Made by a program: the position numbers and the translations under genes. DNA of 27,539 nucleotides from an uncultured Acidobacteriota bacterium (GTDB taxonomy: Bacteria; Acidobacteriota; Terriglobia; Terriglobales; CAINCZ01): assembly GCA_903847195.1 (NCBI GenBank), contig CAINCZ010000007.1, forward strand, positions 1 to 27,539, in the 5' to 3' direction. Of the stretch, positions 8,100 to 15,003 are shown piece by piece. The notes below the pieces were generated by a model. That model saw nothing but the letters and a program-made list of their open reading frames with translations, ran no database searches and was not told the origin of the DNA. Positions within the stretch are counted from its first letter, which is position 1; each line of letters begins with the position of its first letter.

Positions 8100-9248
8100 T
8101 CAATCGTTCTGGTACTGCCGGTACTTCTTCCAAAGCGGCGCGGGCTTTTCGAAGCACGCCGGACCGGGCTGCGGACGGAAGCGTCCGTAGAGTAAGCGCT
8201 CGCCCAGGCTCATCCACCAGCCGGCCTTGTGCTTTTTGGTCGCCAGGGTCGTGCAGAACCGATGAAACGCCGTGTGCGGTTTGGTCCATGGACACGAAGC
8301 CAGACAGATGCCGCAGTCGGTGCCCGTCTCCTGCCACACCTTGTAGCAGGCCTGCGCGTTGATCGCCCACTTCTCTACGCCGCGTATCACCTTCTTATCG
8401 CCGAACGAAATGGCCCCGCTGGGACAGGTTTCAGCGCAGATCTTGCAATCGCGGCAGAACTCATCCGATCCGTTATCGACCGGCGTGTCGTGCGCCAGCG
8501 GCAGGTCGGTTGTCACCACGGCGAGCTTCAGGTTGCTGCCCAGCTCGCGCGTCATCAACAGGCCGTGGCGGCCCAACTGGCCCATGCCGGCCTCGACCGC
8601 TACCGGCACGCACATCACCTGGTAGTTGGTGAGCACGTGCGCCCGCGCCTGGTAGCCGAGGGCCCGGATATAGCCCGCCAGGCGAATGGCGATGATGTCG
8701 AGCGCCGTGTAGCAGCGCATGACCTCGCTGATCATCGACAGCACCGGGCCGGCCTTCATCAACTCCGGCTTCATGCCGACGGCAAAGACGACGGCGTGCT
8801 GGTGGTCGAGCGCGATCGGCGTGCCGTACTTGCGCGCCGGGTCGTTCCAGGTCTTACCGATGTTCGTATAGACGAAAGCCGGATTGAGCGGGCCGCAGCG
8901 GGACAGGTCGGCCCCCAGGGTCAGGGCGAAGCCCTTGAGCTTTTCGGCCGCGCGCTCGGGCGATAGCCCCACCCTCACGGGCGCCACCGGACCGTCCACT
9001 TCCTCCTCGCGTCCGCTGCGGGCCAGCCGTCCGATCTGCTGCATGAAGAGCGGCATGTCCAGCGGATCGCCCACCCGCGTGCGCGACAACTCGCGGTTGT
9101 CGGCATCGCGCGCCTCCCACTCCGGATGACGCCCGTAGAATTCGCGGTAGTCGTCCGTGCCCGGTTGCAGCGTGTTGCGCGACTGCACGTTGTTGCGCTC
9201 GTCGAAGGCTTCCAGTTCACCAATCTGCACGTAGGGCTGAAACGGCAT
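8100..9248 (-). CDS. Reductive dehalogenase-like protein with two [4Fe-4S] clusters
   Basis: A 382-residue protein. The C-terminal third carries two cluster motifs: C265-x2-C-x2-C-x3-CP (FCRDCKICAETCPSGAIS), and C301-x10-C-x2-C-x3-CP (CYKVWQETGTDCGICLASCPW). Ahead of them is VPVAVEAGMGQLGRHGLLMT followed by TTDLPL, the pattern of the cobalamin-binding core in reductive dehalogenases (RdhA) and the related epoxyqueuosine reductase QueG. The overall match is closer to RdhA. There is no TAT signal, no membrane segment and no RdhB anchor gene next to it, so it should be cytosolic, unlike classical respiratory RdhA. ATG 9248 follows AGAGG at good spacing; the frame is open further upstream but runs into tyrA. 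It lies 80 bases after tyrA on the same strand, probably in its operon. Substrate unknown; dehalogenation is only a family inference. Confidence 0.82.
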   Translation of the reverse strand: MPFQPYVQIGELEAFDERNNVQSRNTLQPGTDDYREFYGRHPEWEARDADNRELSRTRVGDPLDMPLFMQQIGRLARSGREEEVDGPVAPVRVGLSPERAAEKLKGFALTLGADLSRCGPLNPAFVYTNIGKTWNDPARKYGTPIALDHQHAVVFAVGMKPELMKAGPVLSMISEVMRCYTALDIIAIRLAGYIRALGYQARAHVLTNYQVMCVPVAVEAGMGQLGRHGLLMTRELGSNLKLAVVTTDLPLAHDTPVDNGSDEFCRDCKICAETCPSGAISFGDKKVIRGVEKWAINAQACYKVWQETGTDCGICLASCPWTKPHTAFHRFCTTLATKKHKAGWWMSLGERLLYGRFRPQPGPACFEKPAPLWKKYRQYQND

Positions 9249-9328
9249 CGGGATTCCTCTGGCAGCCGCAGGCCGCCATTCGCATGGTGCGGTTCTCAAA
9301 GCCGCTATTGTGTCACAACCGGCAGGGG

Positions 9329-10180
9329 TTAGAGGCTGTTTTTGCGGAAGCGCTGGCCGCGTTCGAACTCGGCCTCCAGCTCGCGCGTGCGCAGGTTTTC
9401 GCGCACGTGCGCCAGTCGCTGCTCCAGCTTTTGCATCGCTTGCTGGATGTTGGCCGTGTTGGTCAGCGCGATGTCGCGCCACATCGAGTAGGGACTCGAG
9501 GCGATGCGCGTCATCTCGCGCAGGGCGCGGCCGCCGATGGCCAGCAATTCGGGGTCGTCGCCCAGTTCGTCCTCCACCGTCGCCGCCAGCGCCGTGGCCA
9601 GCATCTGCGGCAGGTGGCTGACCCAGGCACACAGGCGGTCGTGCTGCTCCAACTGCAAGGCCATGACGCGCGCGCCGATCGTCTCGACCAGCTTGAGGAA
9701 CTCGCCCGCCTTGCCTGCCTGCGGGTCCTGCCCCGGCAACGGCGTGATCAGCCAGACGGCGTTGTGAAACAGGTCGGCGTCGGCCAGTTCGATCCCGCTG
9801 CGCTCCTTGCCCGCCATCGGGTGCCCGGCCAGGAATCTCGTCCGGGCCGCGTCGCCCAGCACCGCAAGCGCCCGCTCGACGATTGAGTCCTTGGTGCTGC
9901 CCACGTCGGTAATCAGCGCGTCGGGCGGAAACAGCGGTGTCTGCTCCAGCAGGTCGATGATCGCGCCCACCGGCGTCGCCAGCAGGATGACGTCGCTGCC
10001 CCTGACCGCCGTGAGTAAATCCTCATGGCCTTCGTCGATCACCCCGCGCGTACGCGCATGGTCCAGCTCCGCCCGCCGGTCGCAGCCGACGAGGCGGCCC
10101 TGAAAGCCCGCCCGCCGCGCCGCTAAAGCGAACGATCCGCCGATCAGGCCCACGCCGACGATAGTGATCTGTTGAATCAT
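9329..10180 (-). CDS. tyrA: Prephenate/arogenate dehydrogenase
   Basis: Oxidative decarboxylation of prephenate (or arogenate) in tyrosine synthesis; cytosolic. The 283-residue protein starts with a Rossmann fold (ITIVGVGLIGGSFALAARRAG). It continues with LLATPVGAI, DVGSTKDSI, the substrate-site segment GHPMAGKERSG, and the helical domain with AWVSHLPQMLA (the conserved SHLPH-type His) and SSPYSMWRDIALTN. There is no fused chorismate mutase or ACT domain; the mutase is a separate gene in the same run. It lies 21 bases after the DAHP synthase gene, with a GGGAA-type ribosome site before ATG 10180. NAD versus NADP and prephenate versus arogenate cannot be read from the sequence alone. Confidence 0.94.
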   Translation of the reverse strand: MIQQITIVGVGLIGGSFALAARRAGFQGRLVGCDRRAELDHARTRGVIDEGHEDLLTAVRGSDVILLATPVGAIIDLLEQTPLFPPDALITDVGSTKDSIVERALAVLGDAARTRFLAGHPMAGKERSGIELADADLFHNAVWLITPLPGQDPQAGKAGEFLKLVETIGARVMALQLEQHDRLCAWVSHLPQMLATALAATVEDELGDDPELLAIGGRALREMTRIASSPYSMWRDIALTNTANIQQAMQKLEQRLAHVRENLRTRELEAEFERGQRFRKNSL

Positions 10181-10201
10181 GGGTTGGGTTCCCGAACGGC
10201 C

Positions 10202-11221
10202 TTACGCCACCGCCCGGTCCACCGCCGTGGCGATCACGCGCAACTGTCTCATCAGTTCTTCAAACTGCTTCGGATAGAGCGACTGTGCGCCGTCTGAAAC
10301 CGCCTTGTCGGGATTGCAGTGCACCTCGATCATGATGGAGTCGGCCCCGGCGGCTACGGCGGCGCGCGCCATCGGCGCTACCTTTTCGCGCCGTCCCGTG
10401 CCGTGCGACGGATCGCCGGCCACGGGCAGGTGCGACAGCTTGTGGCAGATCGGGATGGCCGAAATATCCATCGTGTTGCGGGTGTAGGTTTCAAAGGTGC
10501 GGATGCCGCGCTCGCACAGGATGACCTCGTAGTTGCCGCCGCTCATGATGTACTCGGCGCTGAGCAGCCATTCCTCGAAGGTGGCCGAGATGCCGCGCTT
10601 GAGCATCACCGGCTTGCGCATGCGTCCCAGCTCGCGCAGCAGGTTGAAGTTCTGCATGTTGCGCGCACCCACCTGGTAGATGTCCACGTAGGGCGCCATC
10701 AGCTCGATCTGCGAGATCTCCATGACCTCGCTGATCACCAGCAGGCCATACCGCTCACCGGCCTCCTGCATCAGGCGCAGGCCGTCTTCGCCCATGCCCT
10801 GGAAGGCATAGGGCGAACTGCGCGGCTTGAAGGCTCCGCCCCGCAGCACGCGCGCGCCGGCCTTGGCGACCGCCTCGGCCGCCGAAAACAGCTGCTCGCG
10901 CGATTCCACCGAGCAGGGACCGGCCATCACCACGACATCCTTGCCGCCGATGGTCAGCCCGTTCCGCAGGGAGATGACCGTGCCTTCGGGCCGGAAACTT
11001 CGCCCGGCGAGCTTGTACGGCGAACTGATCCGGTGCACCTGCTTGACGCCCGGAAGCACCTCGATGTCACGTATGTCGAAGTCGACCTTGGCTCCCACGG
11101 CCCCCAGCACCGTCTGCTGTTCGCCCGTCGAGCGGTGGACTTCAAAGCCGCGCCGTACCAGCTCTTCAATTACATCCTGGATCTGGTCCTGGTGGGCCAG
11201 TTCCTGCATGGCAACAATCAT
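10202..11221 (-). CDS. aroF: 3-deoxy-7-phosphoheptulonate (DAHP) synthase, type I-beta with N-terminal ferredoxin-like domain
   Basis: Condenses PEP and erythrose 4-phosphate, the entry step of the shikimate pathway. The 339-residue protein has an N-terminal domain of about 70 residues (MIVAMQELAHQDQIQDVIEEL, ending before ISSPYKLAGR). This matches the ferredoxin-like regulatory domain of the Thermotoga-type enzyme, which gives feedback inhibition by Tyr/Phe. The barrel follows with VVMAGPCSVES, RGGAFKPRSSPYAFQGMG, MLKRGISAT, CERGIRTFE, DPSHGTGRR and MIEVHCNPDKA. Metal-binding Cys, His, Glu and Asp occur at these motifs. It starts 8 bases after the chorismate mutase stop, and in some bacteria the two proteins act as a complex. 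The gene letter is by analogy, since aroF/G/H naming is not strict outside enterics. Confidence 0.94.
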   Translation of the reverse strand: MIVAMQELAHQDQIQDVIEELVRRGFEVHRSTGEQQTVLGAVGAKVDFDIRDIEVLPGVKQVHRISSPYKLAGRSFRPEGTVISLRNGLTIGGKDVVVMAGPCSVESREQLFSAAEAVAKAGARVLRGGAFKPRSSPYAFQGMGEDGLRLMQEAGERYGLLVISEVMEISQIELMAPYVDIYQVGARNMQNFNLLRELGRMRKPVMLKRGISATFEEWLLSAEYIMSGGNYEVILCERGIRTFETYTRNTMDISAIPICHKLSHLPVAGDPSHGTGRREKVAPMARAAVAAGADSIMIEVHCNPDKAVSDGAQSLYPKQFEELMRQLRVIATAVDRAVA

Positions 11222-11229
11222 GGGTTAAC

Positions 11230-11553
11230 TCACTCGTTTACTTCGGCGTCAAATTCCGTGCTGCCCGACGGCGTCGCCGCCCGCGCCTGGGCGCCTTCCT
11301 CACGCTGCAGCTTGCGCATCACGTCCATCACGCGCTCGAAAACATGCAGCAGGTCGCGATCCTTGAGCGGCCCGCGGTTCCACTGGCGGACGTTCTCATA
11401 CACCGCCTGTTCGCGCTGCGGCTCATAGATCGGCATGGCTATCTGCCGCTTCAACTCGCCGATGGCGCTGGCCGCCTTGGCCCGTTCGTTTATAAGGGCG
11501 ACCAGTTGCTGGTCGACCTCGTCGATTCGCTTTCGCCAGTCCGCAATGTCCAT
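11230..11553 (-). CDS. Chorismate mutase, AroQ class
   Basis: Rearranges chorismate to prephenate, feeding the tyrosine and phenylalanine branch. The 107-residue all-helical protein reads MDIADWRKRIDEVDQQLVAL, INERAKAASAIGELKR, YEPQREQAVYENV and LLHVFERVMDVMRKLQ. Conserved AroQ catalytic positions are present: Arg in the first helix, Arg/Lys in the ERAKAA...ELKR helix, and the ER/Q of the last helix. The last 20 residues are a Ser/Ala-rich tail outside the core. AAAGGAC lies at good spacing before ATG 11553. It sits between trpA (40-base gap) and the DAHP synthase gene (8-base gap), so one transcript would supply the first and the branch-point enzyme together. Confidence 0.92.
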   Translation of the reverse strand: MDIADWRKRIDEVDQQLVALINERAKAASAIGELKRQIAMPIYEPQREQAVYENVRQWNRGPLKDRDLLHVFERVMDVMRKLQREEGAQARAATPSGSTEFDAEVNE

Positions 11554-11593
11554 GGGATGTCCTTTGTCGAGCGCCCGCAGATGCCTGACTTGC

Positions 11594-12370
11594 CTATCGC
11601 ACCGGGGCCGCCGCGCCGGATCGCAGATGTGTGATTAATTCTGCCACAGCTTCGGCAGCCGACCCGGGCTTTCTTTCCACTGCCTCGACCAGCGCCGAAC
11701 CCACGACGACCGCCTCTGCATACTCGCCGACCGCCGCAAACTGCTCCGGCGTTGAGATGCCGAAGCCGACCGCGACCGGCAGCTTGGTAAAGCGCCGTAT
11801 GCGCTTGACCAGCGCACCCGCATCGGGCGACAGCTCGGTGCGCGCGCCGGTCACACCGGTACGCGAAACCGCGTATACAAAGCCTTCGCTGGCCTCGGCG
11901 ATGCGCCGCAGCCGCGCGTCGGTGGAAGTCGGCGCCGCCAGGAAAACCGTCGCCAGATTACGCGACCGCATGGCCCGCATATACTCGCCGGCTTCTTCCA
12001 CCGGCAGGTCGGTGATCAGCGCCCCGTCGACTCCGGCCGCCTGCGCCGCCGCCGTGAAGCGCTCGAGGCCGAAACGCAGCAGCGGATTCAGATAGGAAAA
12101 CACGATCAGTCCGGCATCGCTCTCCTGCCGGATCTGGCGCGCCACTTCCAGCACATCTTCCAGCCGGACACCCTTGGCCACCGCCCGCTCGCTGGCCCGC
12201 TGGATGACCGGCCCGTCGGCCACGGGGTCGGAAAACGGCACTCCCAGCTCGATGACGTCGGCTCCGGCGGCGATAGCAGCCAGCGCCACCCGCCGCGTGG
12301 TCTCCAGGTCCGGGTCGCCCGTTGTCAGGTAAGCGACCAGTCCCGGCTTGTTCTTGAATTGGATCGGCAT
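11594..12370 (-). CDS. trpA: Tryptophan synthase alpha subunit
   Basis: Cleaves indole-3-glycerol phosphate to indole, which is channelled to TrpB. The 258-residue TIM barrel has YLTTGDPD, the catalytic Glu in VIELGVPFSDP (about residue 41), catalytic Asp in VADGPVIQ (about 52), PVEEAGEY, AAPTSTD, YAVSRTGVTGAR and VGFGISTPEQ with the phosphate-binding GSALVEAVE end. ATG 12370 is preceded by AGGAAGAA at about 6 bases; a longer frame to 12406 lacks this. It heads the aromatic run on the minus strand. trpB, usually directly upstream, is not here: the 526 bases beyond the start hold no gene on this strand, so the beta subunit must be encoded elsewhere. Confidence 0.95.
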   Translation of the reverse strand: MPIQFKNKPGLVAYLTTGDPDLETTRRVALAAIAAGADVIELGVPFSDPVADGPVIQRASERAVAKGVRLEDVLEVARQIRQESDAGLIVFSYLNPLLRFGLERFTAAAQAAGVDGALITDLPVEEAGEYMRAMRSRNLATVFLAAPTSTDARLRRIAEASEGFVYAVSRTGVTGARTELSPDAGALVKRIRRFTKLPVAVGFGISTPEQFAAVGEYAEAVVVGSALVEAVERKPGSAAEAVAELITHLRSGAAAPVR

Positions 12371-12896
12371 TGAATTCTTCCTGCAGCCGACAGGCCGCCT
12401 GCTCAACTTCTTCTCAGGCTGGTAGTTCAGGTCCCCAAGGCTGCTGCTCTTACCCTACTGGTTGCGCGGCCCGGGCTTCAACTCTTATTCCCGTCCGTCC
12501 TGCCCGCACGCCGGGACGGCAGCGCATATGGCTCTCCTCATGTTCCCGATTCGACAAGGCTCGGCCAAACCTCATGCTGCGCCGGACATCGCGCGGCGCT
12601 CTCCCGGGCATCACCCGGTGTATCTGGTCCTTGGTGCGGCTCGGCTGGCGGCTGGGGCCAGTTACTTTTTTGCTTGCTGATTCATGCAGGAGGTAACCAA
12701 CTGTGCATCATTCGCCGTTGGTCCCTGTCCCAGGGCGAGGACAGCTAAGCGTTGACACGGCCCCTGCCGTTTGGTCTAATTTCGACAGGTATTTACCATT
12801 CAGGGAATAACAGGCTGCCGGACGGTCTGGTCCGTGCCGCCGGGCTTTGTGGCCTTTCTGCCCGAGCCAAGTCATCCGTGCCCGTGGAGGGTTTTT
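12371..12896. other. Intergenic region between trpA and the M23 peptidase gene
   Basis: A 526-base divergent gap with no convincing gene. Towards trpA, the minus strand has a weak TTGAAG / TAGGGT pair with 18-base spacing (12452-12481) that could be the operon promoter. A hairpin CTGGC-7-GCCAG followed by TTAC and six T (12645-12671) looks like a terminator, but no gene points into it. AGGAGGT at 12689-12695 precedes a 35-codon GTG frame (12703-12810) that I do not accept as a gene. The clear element is the promoter at 12752-12780. I see no tryptophan-rich leader peptide or attenuator. Confidence 0.6.
12752..12780 (+). promoter_or_regulatory. Near-consensus sigma70 promoter for the M23 peptidase gene
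   Basis: TTGACA (12752-12757, perfect), a 17-base spacer and TCTAAT (12775-12780, 5 of 6). Transcription would start near 12787, giving a 5' UTR of about 110 bases before the TTG start at 12897. This is the best vegetative promoter in the window. Confidence 0.85.
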
Positions 12897-13805
12897 TTGC
12901 GCAGGCGTTTTTACATTTTGTTTGTGTCTCGCGATGAGAACGGCGAGCTGCGCAAAATCCACATCCCGCTGCATTACCTGTACGTATTCCTGGCCGGCGC
13001 CGTGCTCGGCATGCTGACCATCACCGGCATCGCCGGCTCCTATACCCGCATGGCCATCAAGGTGGCCCGCTTCAACCAGCTCCGCTCCGAGAAAGATCAG
13101 CTGCGCACCAGCTACGGCAGGCTGGAACTGGAAGCCCGCGAAAAAGATCTGCAGGTGGCTTCGCTCGGCTCCCTGGCGAGCGAGGTCTCGACGCTTTACG
13201 GACTGAAAGCGCAGCCCCTGGGCGAACTTCCCGGCGGCATCAGCGAGCAGCAACTGGCCATGTCGGTTGACCAACTGGTTGCTTTGAAGCGTTCGGCCCT
13301 GACGGGCGCCGCCACCATCGGCATCGGCTCCGGTTCGGCGCTGCGCCAGTCGGTCAGCATCAGCGAATGGGCGCGGATGCAGGATGCTCCCAGCCTCTGG
13401 CCGGTCGAGGGCCGCATCACCGGACCCTTCGGCTCCCGCATCGACCCGTTCAACGGGGAAGGCGCCTTCCATCGCGGCGTCGATATTTCGGCTCCGCACG
13501 GCTCGGCGGTGATCGCTCCGGCCGATGGCATCGTGACCTACGCCGACTTCATGAGCGGTTACGGCCGCATGGTCGTCATCGACCACGGCTCCGGCATCGG
13601 CACCCGCTACGGACACTTGTCTGCGTTTTCGGTGTCGGAGGGCCAGCGGGTCTCGCGCGGCGACCGCCTCGGCTTTGTCGGCAGCAGCGGACGTTCCACC
13701 GGCGCGCACCTGCACTACGAAGTCTGGGTCCGCAACACCCCGGTCAACCCCTACAAGTACCTGCGCACCACCCTCGCCCACCTGCAGCACGCCAGTTTGC
13801 AGTAA
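12897..13805 (+). CDS. M23 family (LytM-like) metallopeptidase with membrane anchor and coiled coil
   Basis: A 302-residue envelope protein. The N-terminus LRRRFYILFVSRDENGELRK is followed by a transmembrane helix (about residues 29-48, YLYVFLAGAVLGMLTITGI). A coiled coil (about 60-95, FNQLRSEKDQLRTSYGRLE) and a C-terminal peptidase domain (about 170-295) come next. Zinc ligands are visible as HRGVDISAP (H...D) and HLHYEVW (HxH), with the further His in YGHLS. It probably cleaves peptidoglycan cross-bridges or activates amidases in the periplasm. The start is TTG 12897, because GGAGG ends 6 bases before it and the protein then begins at the conserved RRRFYI. The frame extends to a GTG at 12834 without a ribosome site. 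Expression is from the promoter at 12752-12780. Confidence 0.92.
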   Translation: MRRRFYILFVSRDENGELRKIHIPLHYLYVFLAGAVLGMLTITGIAGSYTRMAIKVARFNQLRSEKDQLRTSYGRLELEAREKDLQVASLGSLASEVSTLYGLKAQPLGELPGGISEQQLAMSVDQLVALKRSALTGAATIGIGSGSALRQSVSISEWARMQDAPSLWPVEGRITGPFGSRIDPFNGEGAFHRGVDISAPHGSAVIAPADGIVTYADFMSGYGRMVVIDHGSGIGTRYGHLSAFSVSEGQRVSRGDRLGFVGSSGRSTGAHLHYEVWVRNTPVNPYKYLRTTLAHLQHASLQ

Positions 13806-13857
13806 CAACTCGGGCGGAAGGCTTCCCTCCTATGTCGCGGAACTAGCGCATGTCGGG

Positions 13858-14190
13858 CTACGCGATCATGGTTTTCTTGCCTCTTGATAGAAACTCCCTC
13901 AACCAAGGTGTCAAGAGCCTCTCATGCGCCTGCGGATTTGCTTCGAGAAAGGCGAGAAACCTGTTACAGGCATGGTGGACTACACCGCGAATGCAAATCT
14001 CACATCCCGTCTTGCAGTGGTCGTGATTGTGTTCCAAAACACAGACAGGCTGCGTTTTGCAAGGCCCAGGATGATCGATACCGCGCGCATGGTGGTAGCA
14101 GTATGAGCTGTCATACCCGCAGACAGGGCAGATACCCTTTTGCATTTCTAACAGCTTATTTCGGAGTTTTTTCCGCTCGGCAGCTTTCAT
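13858..14190 (-). CDS. Endonuclease VII/HNH-like zinc protein
   Basis: A 110-residue basic protein. The core reads CPVCG, then YCYHHARGIDHPGPC, then CVLEHNHDHCKTG, CEICIRGVVHHACNRFLAF. The [D/E]H-x-H...TG...RG..H..CN order is that of recombination endonuclease VII-type HNH nucleases, with the usual DHDH written EHNH. Extra Cys/His pairs suggest one or two bound zinc ions. It probably binds or cuts DNA. The frame also opens at TTG 14214 and GTG 14208; I took ATG 14190, which still overlaps the end of the XRE gene upstream by 35 bases, so the two are translationally linked. GC content is lower than the flanking core genes (55% in the line I counted, against 65% in the M23 gene), suggesting acquisition. 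Activity is unproven. Confidence 0.7.
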   Translation of the reverse strand: MKAAERKKLRNKLLEMQKGICPVCGYDSSYCYHHARGIDHPGPCKTQPVCVLEHNHDHCKTGCEICIRGVVHHACNRFLAFLEANPQAHERLLTPWLREFLSRGKKTMIA

Positions 14191-14443
14191 CGATCGCTTT
14201 CTCTTCACCGCCAAGAAGCCAAGAGACTTCCACGCCTAGAACGCAGGCAAGCGCCTTAAGCTCATAATCAAAAACATGGCGTAGGCCGTTTTCGACTTTG
14301 GCGATTGCTGCACGGTCAAGCTGGACACCTTGCCGAGCCAGCCTTCCCGAAAGTGCATCCTGCGTCAGCGCAGGTAGGCATGCTCGCCGGGCTCTAGCAA
14401 CTCGCCGCCCGACGATGTTTTTGCGTGGAGGGCTTCTTTTCAC
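14156..14443 (-). CDS. XRE-family HTH transcriptional regulator
   Basis: A 95-residue protein made almost wholly of one Cro/C1-type helix-turn-helix: NIVGRRVARARRACLPALTQ, DALSGRLARQGVQLDR, AAIAKVENGLRHVFDYELKALACVLGVEVSWLLGG. The TQ at the start of helix 2, the IAKVE recognition helix and the DYEL/LA..LGV..DWLL-type end match the family well. It is probably a repressor of its own operon and of the divergent gene at 14550. A perfect palindrome lies 31-52 bases upstream of its start. GTG 14443 has no Shine-Dalgarno; a TACTCT box lies exactly 6 bases before it, suggesting a leaderless mRNA. It is followed by and overlaps the endonuclease VII-like gene. Confidence 0.85.
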   Translation of the reverse strand: MKRSPPRKNIVGRRVARARRACLPALTQDALSGRLARQGVQLDRAAIAKVENGLRHVFDYELKALACVLGVEVSWLLGGEEKAIDESCRAEKTPK

Positions 14444-14449
14444 CCGAAG

Positions 14450-14455
14450 AGAGTA
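14450..14455 (-). promoter_or_regulatory. -10 box 6 bases upstream of the XRE GTG start
   Basis: On the minus strand TACTCT (14455-14450) is followed by CTTCGG and then GTG 14443. This places the predicted transcription start at the start codon. No clear -35 hexamer is seen; the -35 region falls at the edge of the palindromic operator. Confidence 0.45.
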
Positions 14456-14474
14456 CCTTTGCGATTGGCTCTGT

Positions 14475-14495
14475 AGTGTTCTAAACTAGAACACT
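14475..14495. promoter_or_regulatory. Perfect palindromic operator between divergent genes
   Basis: AGTGTTCTA (14475-14483), a 3-base spacer AAC, then the exact reverse complement TAGAACACT (14487-14495): 9 of 9 paired bases. It lies between the XRE gene (minus strand) and the small gene at 14550 (plus strand), covering the likely -35 zone of the XRE promoter. That is the usual position for an autorepressor site. A LexA-type site is an alternative because each half contains GTTC/GAAC. Confidence 0.7.
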
Positions 14496-14549
14496 GTTTA
14501 ATGTGCGCCGCTATGCAGGATCGAACCGATTCGGGGAGAGAATAACGAT

Positions 14550-14846
14550 ATGCGAACAGCAAACCGCCATTTCGCGAAGAGCACTAAAGAACCCCTGGAA
14601 CCAAAAAATGAGGACCGCGCAAAATGGGGGGACTCGGCGATCTGCTCCTTCGCAAAGGCTGCCAATTTGAGTGGAGATTTGGCACACGACCCTCAAACCG
14701 TCCTTTGCGATTTGCTTGCTGACCTAATGCACTGGTGCGACAGCCGGGTTTCACATAGCAAACTCCAATGCGAGGTAGGCTTCGACTCCGCACTCAGGCG
14801 AGCACGCCTCCACTACGGCAAAGAACGGCTGCACGGCAAGCCTTGA
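14550..14846 (+). CDS. Small conserved-looking hypothetical protein (DLLADLMHWCD type)
   Basis: A 98-residue protein starting at ATG 14550, 9 bases after a GGGGAGAG ribosome site. The C-terminal half reads LCDLLADLMHWCDSR, then FDSALRRARLHYGKER. I recognise this 'LLxDLMHWxD...FDxALxRARxHY' pattern from short uncharacterised proteins often carried on integrated elements in Proteobacteria. This recall was not checked by a search. The N-terminal 40 residues are charged and low in hydrophobic content. No membrane segment or signal is seen, and function is unknown. It is divergent from the XRE gene and shares the intergenic palindrome, so the regulator probably controls it. The next 157 bases lead to the rpmH promoter without a clear terminator. 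Confidence 0.6.
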   Translation: MRTANRHFAKSTKEPLEPKNEDRAKWGDSAICSFAKAANLSGDLAHDPQTVLCDLLADLMHWCDSRVSHSKLQCEVGFDSALRRARLHYGKERLHGKP

Positions 14847-14924
14847 AAGCACCAAATGAAGTGCCCTGACCGTTGGGCCGTCCGGATTGTCCGCTTCCTC
14901 GGCTAGCCCCTCCCCAACTCCCGC

Positions 14925-14954
14925 CTGACAACCAGTAGGCCAGTGATTTATACT
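14925..14954 (+). promoter_or_regulatory. Sigma70-type promoter for rpmH-rnpA-yidD
   Basis: CTGACA (14925-14930), an 18-base spacer and TATACT (14949-14954), each one base off consensus, inside an AT-rich stretch. The start point would be near 14961, giving a leader of about 43 bases with CAGGAG at 14985-14990 before the rpmH ATG. No DnaA box of the TTATCCACA type is visible here. Confidence 0.75.
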
Positions 14955-15003
14955 TTTTATTTGCTTAATTGCTAATCCAGAAGTCAGGAGCTTCAAGCTT
15001 TCC

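Noticed and set aside
12645..12671. Terminator-like hairpin with six T on the plus strand
   Set aside because: No plus-strand gene reads into it; the stem is only 5 bases and four bases separate it from the T-run.
12703..12810. A 35-codon GTG frame after a perfect AGGAGGT
   Set aside because: The strong promoter for the M23 gene (12752-12780) lies inside it, its composition is not protein-like, and no promoter for it is visible. The ribosome-site match is probably chance.
12708..13808. Long antisense frame opposite the M23 peptidase
   Set aside because: Mirror of the well-supported peptidase; low-complexity product without motifs.
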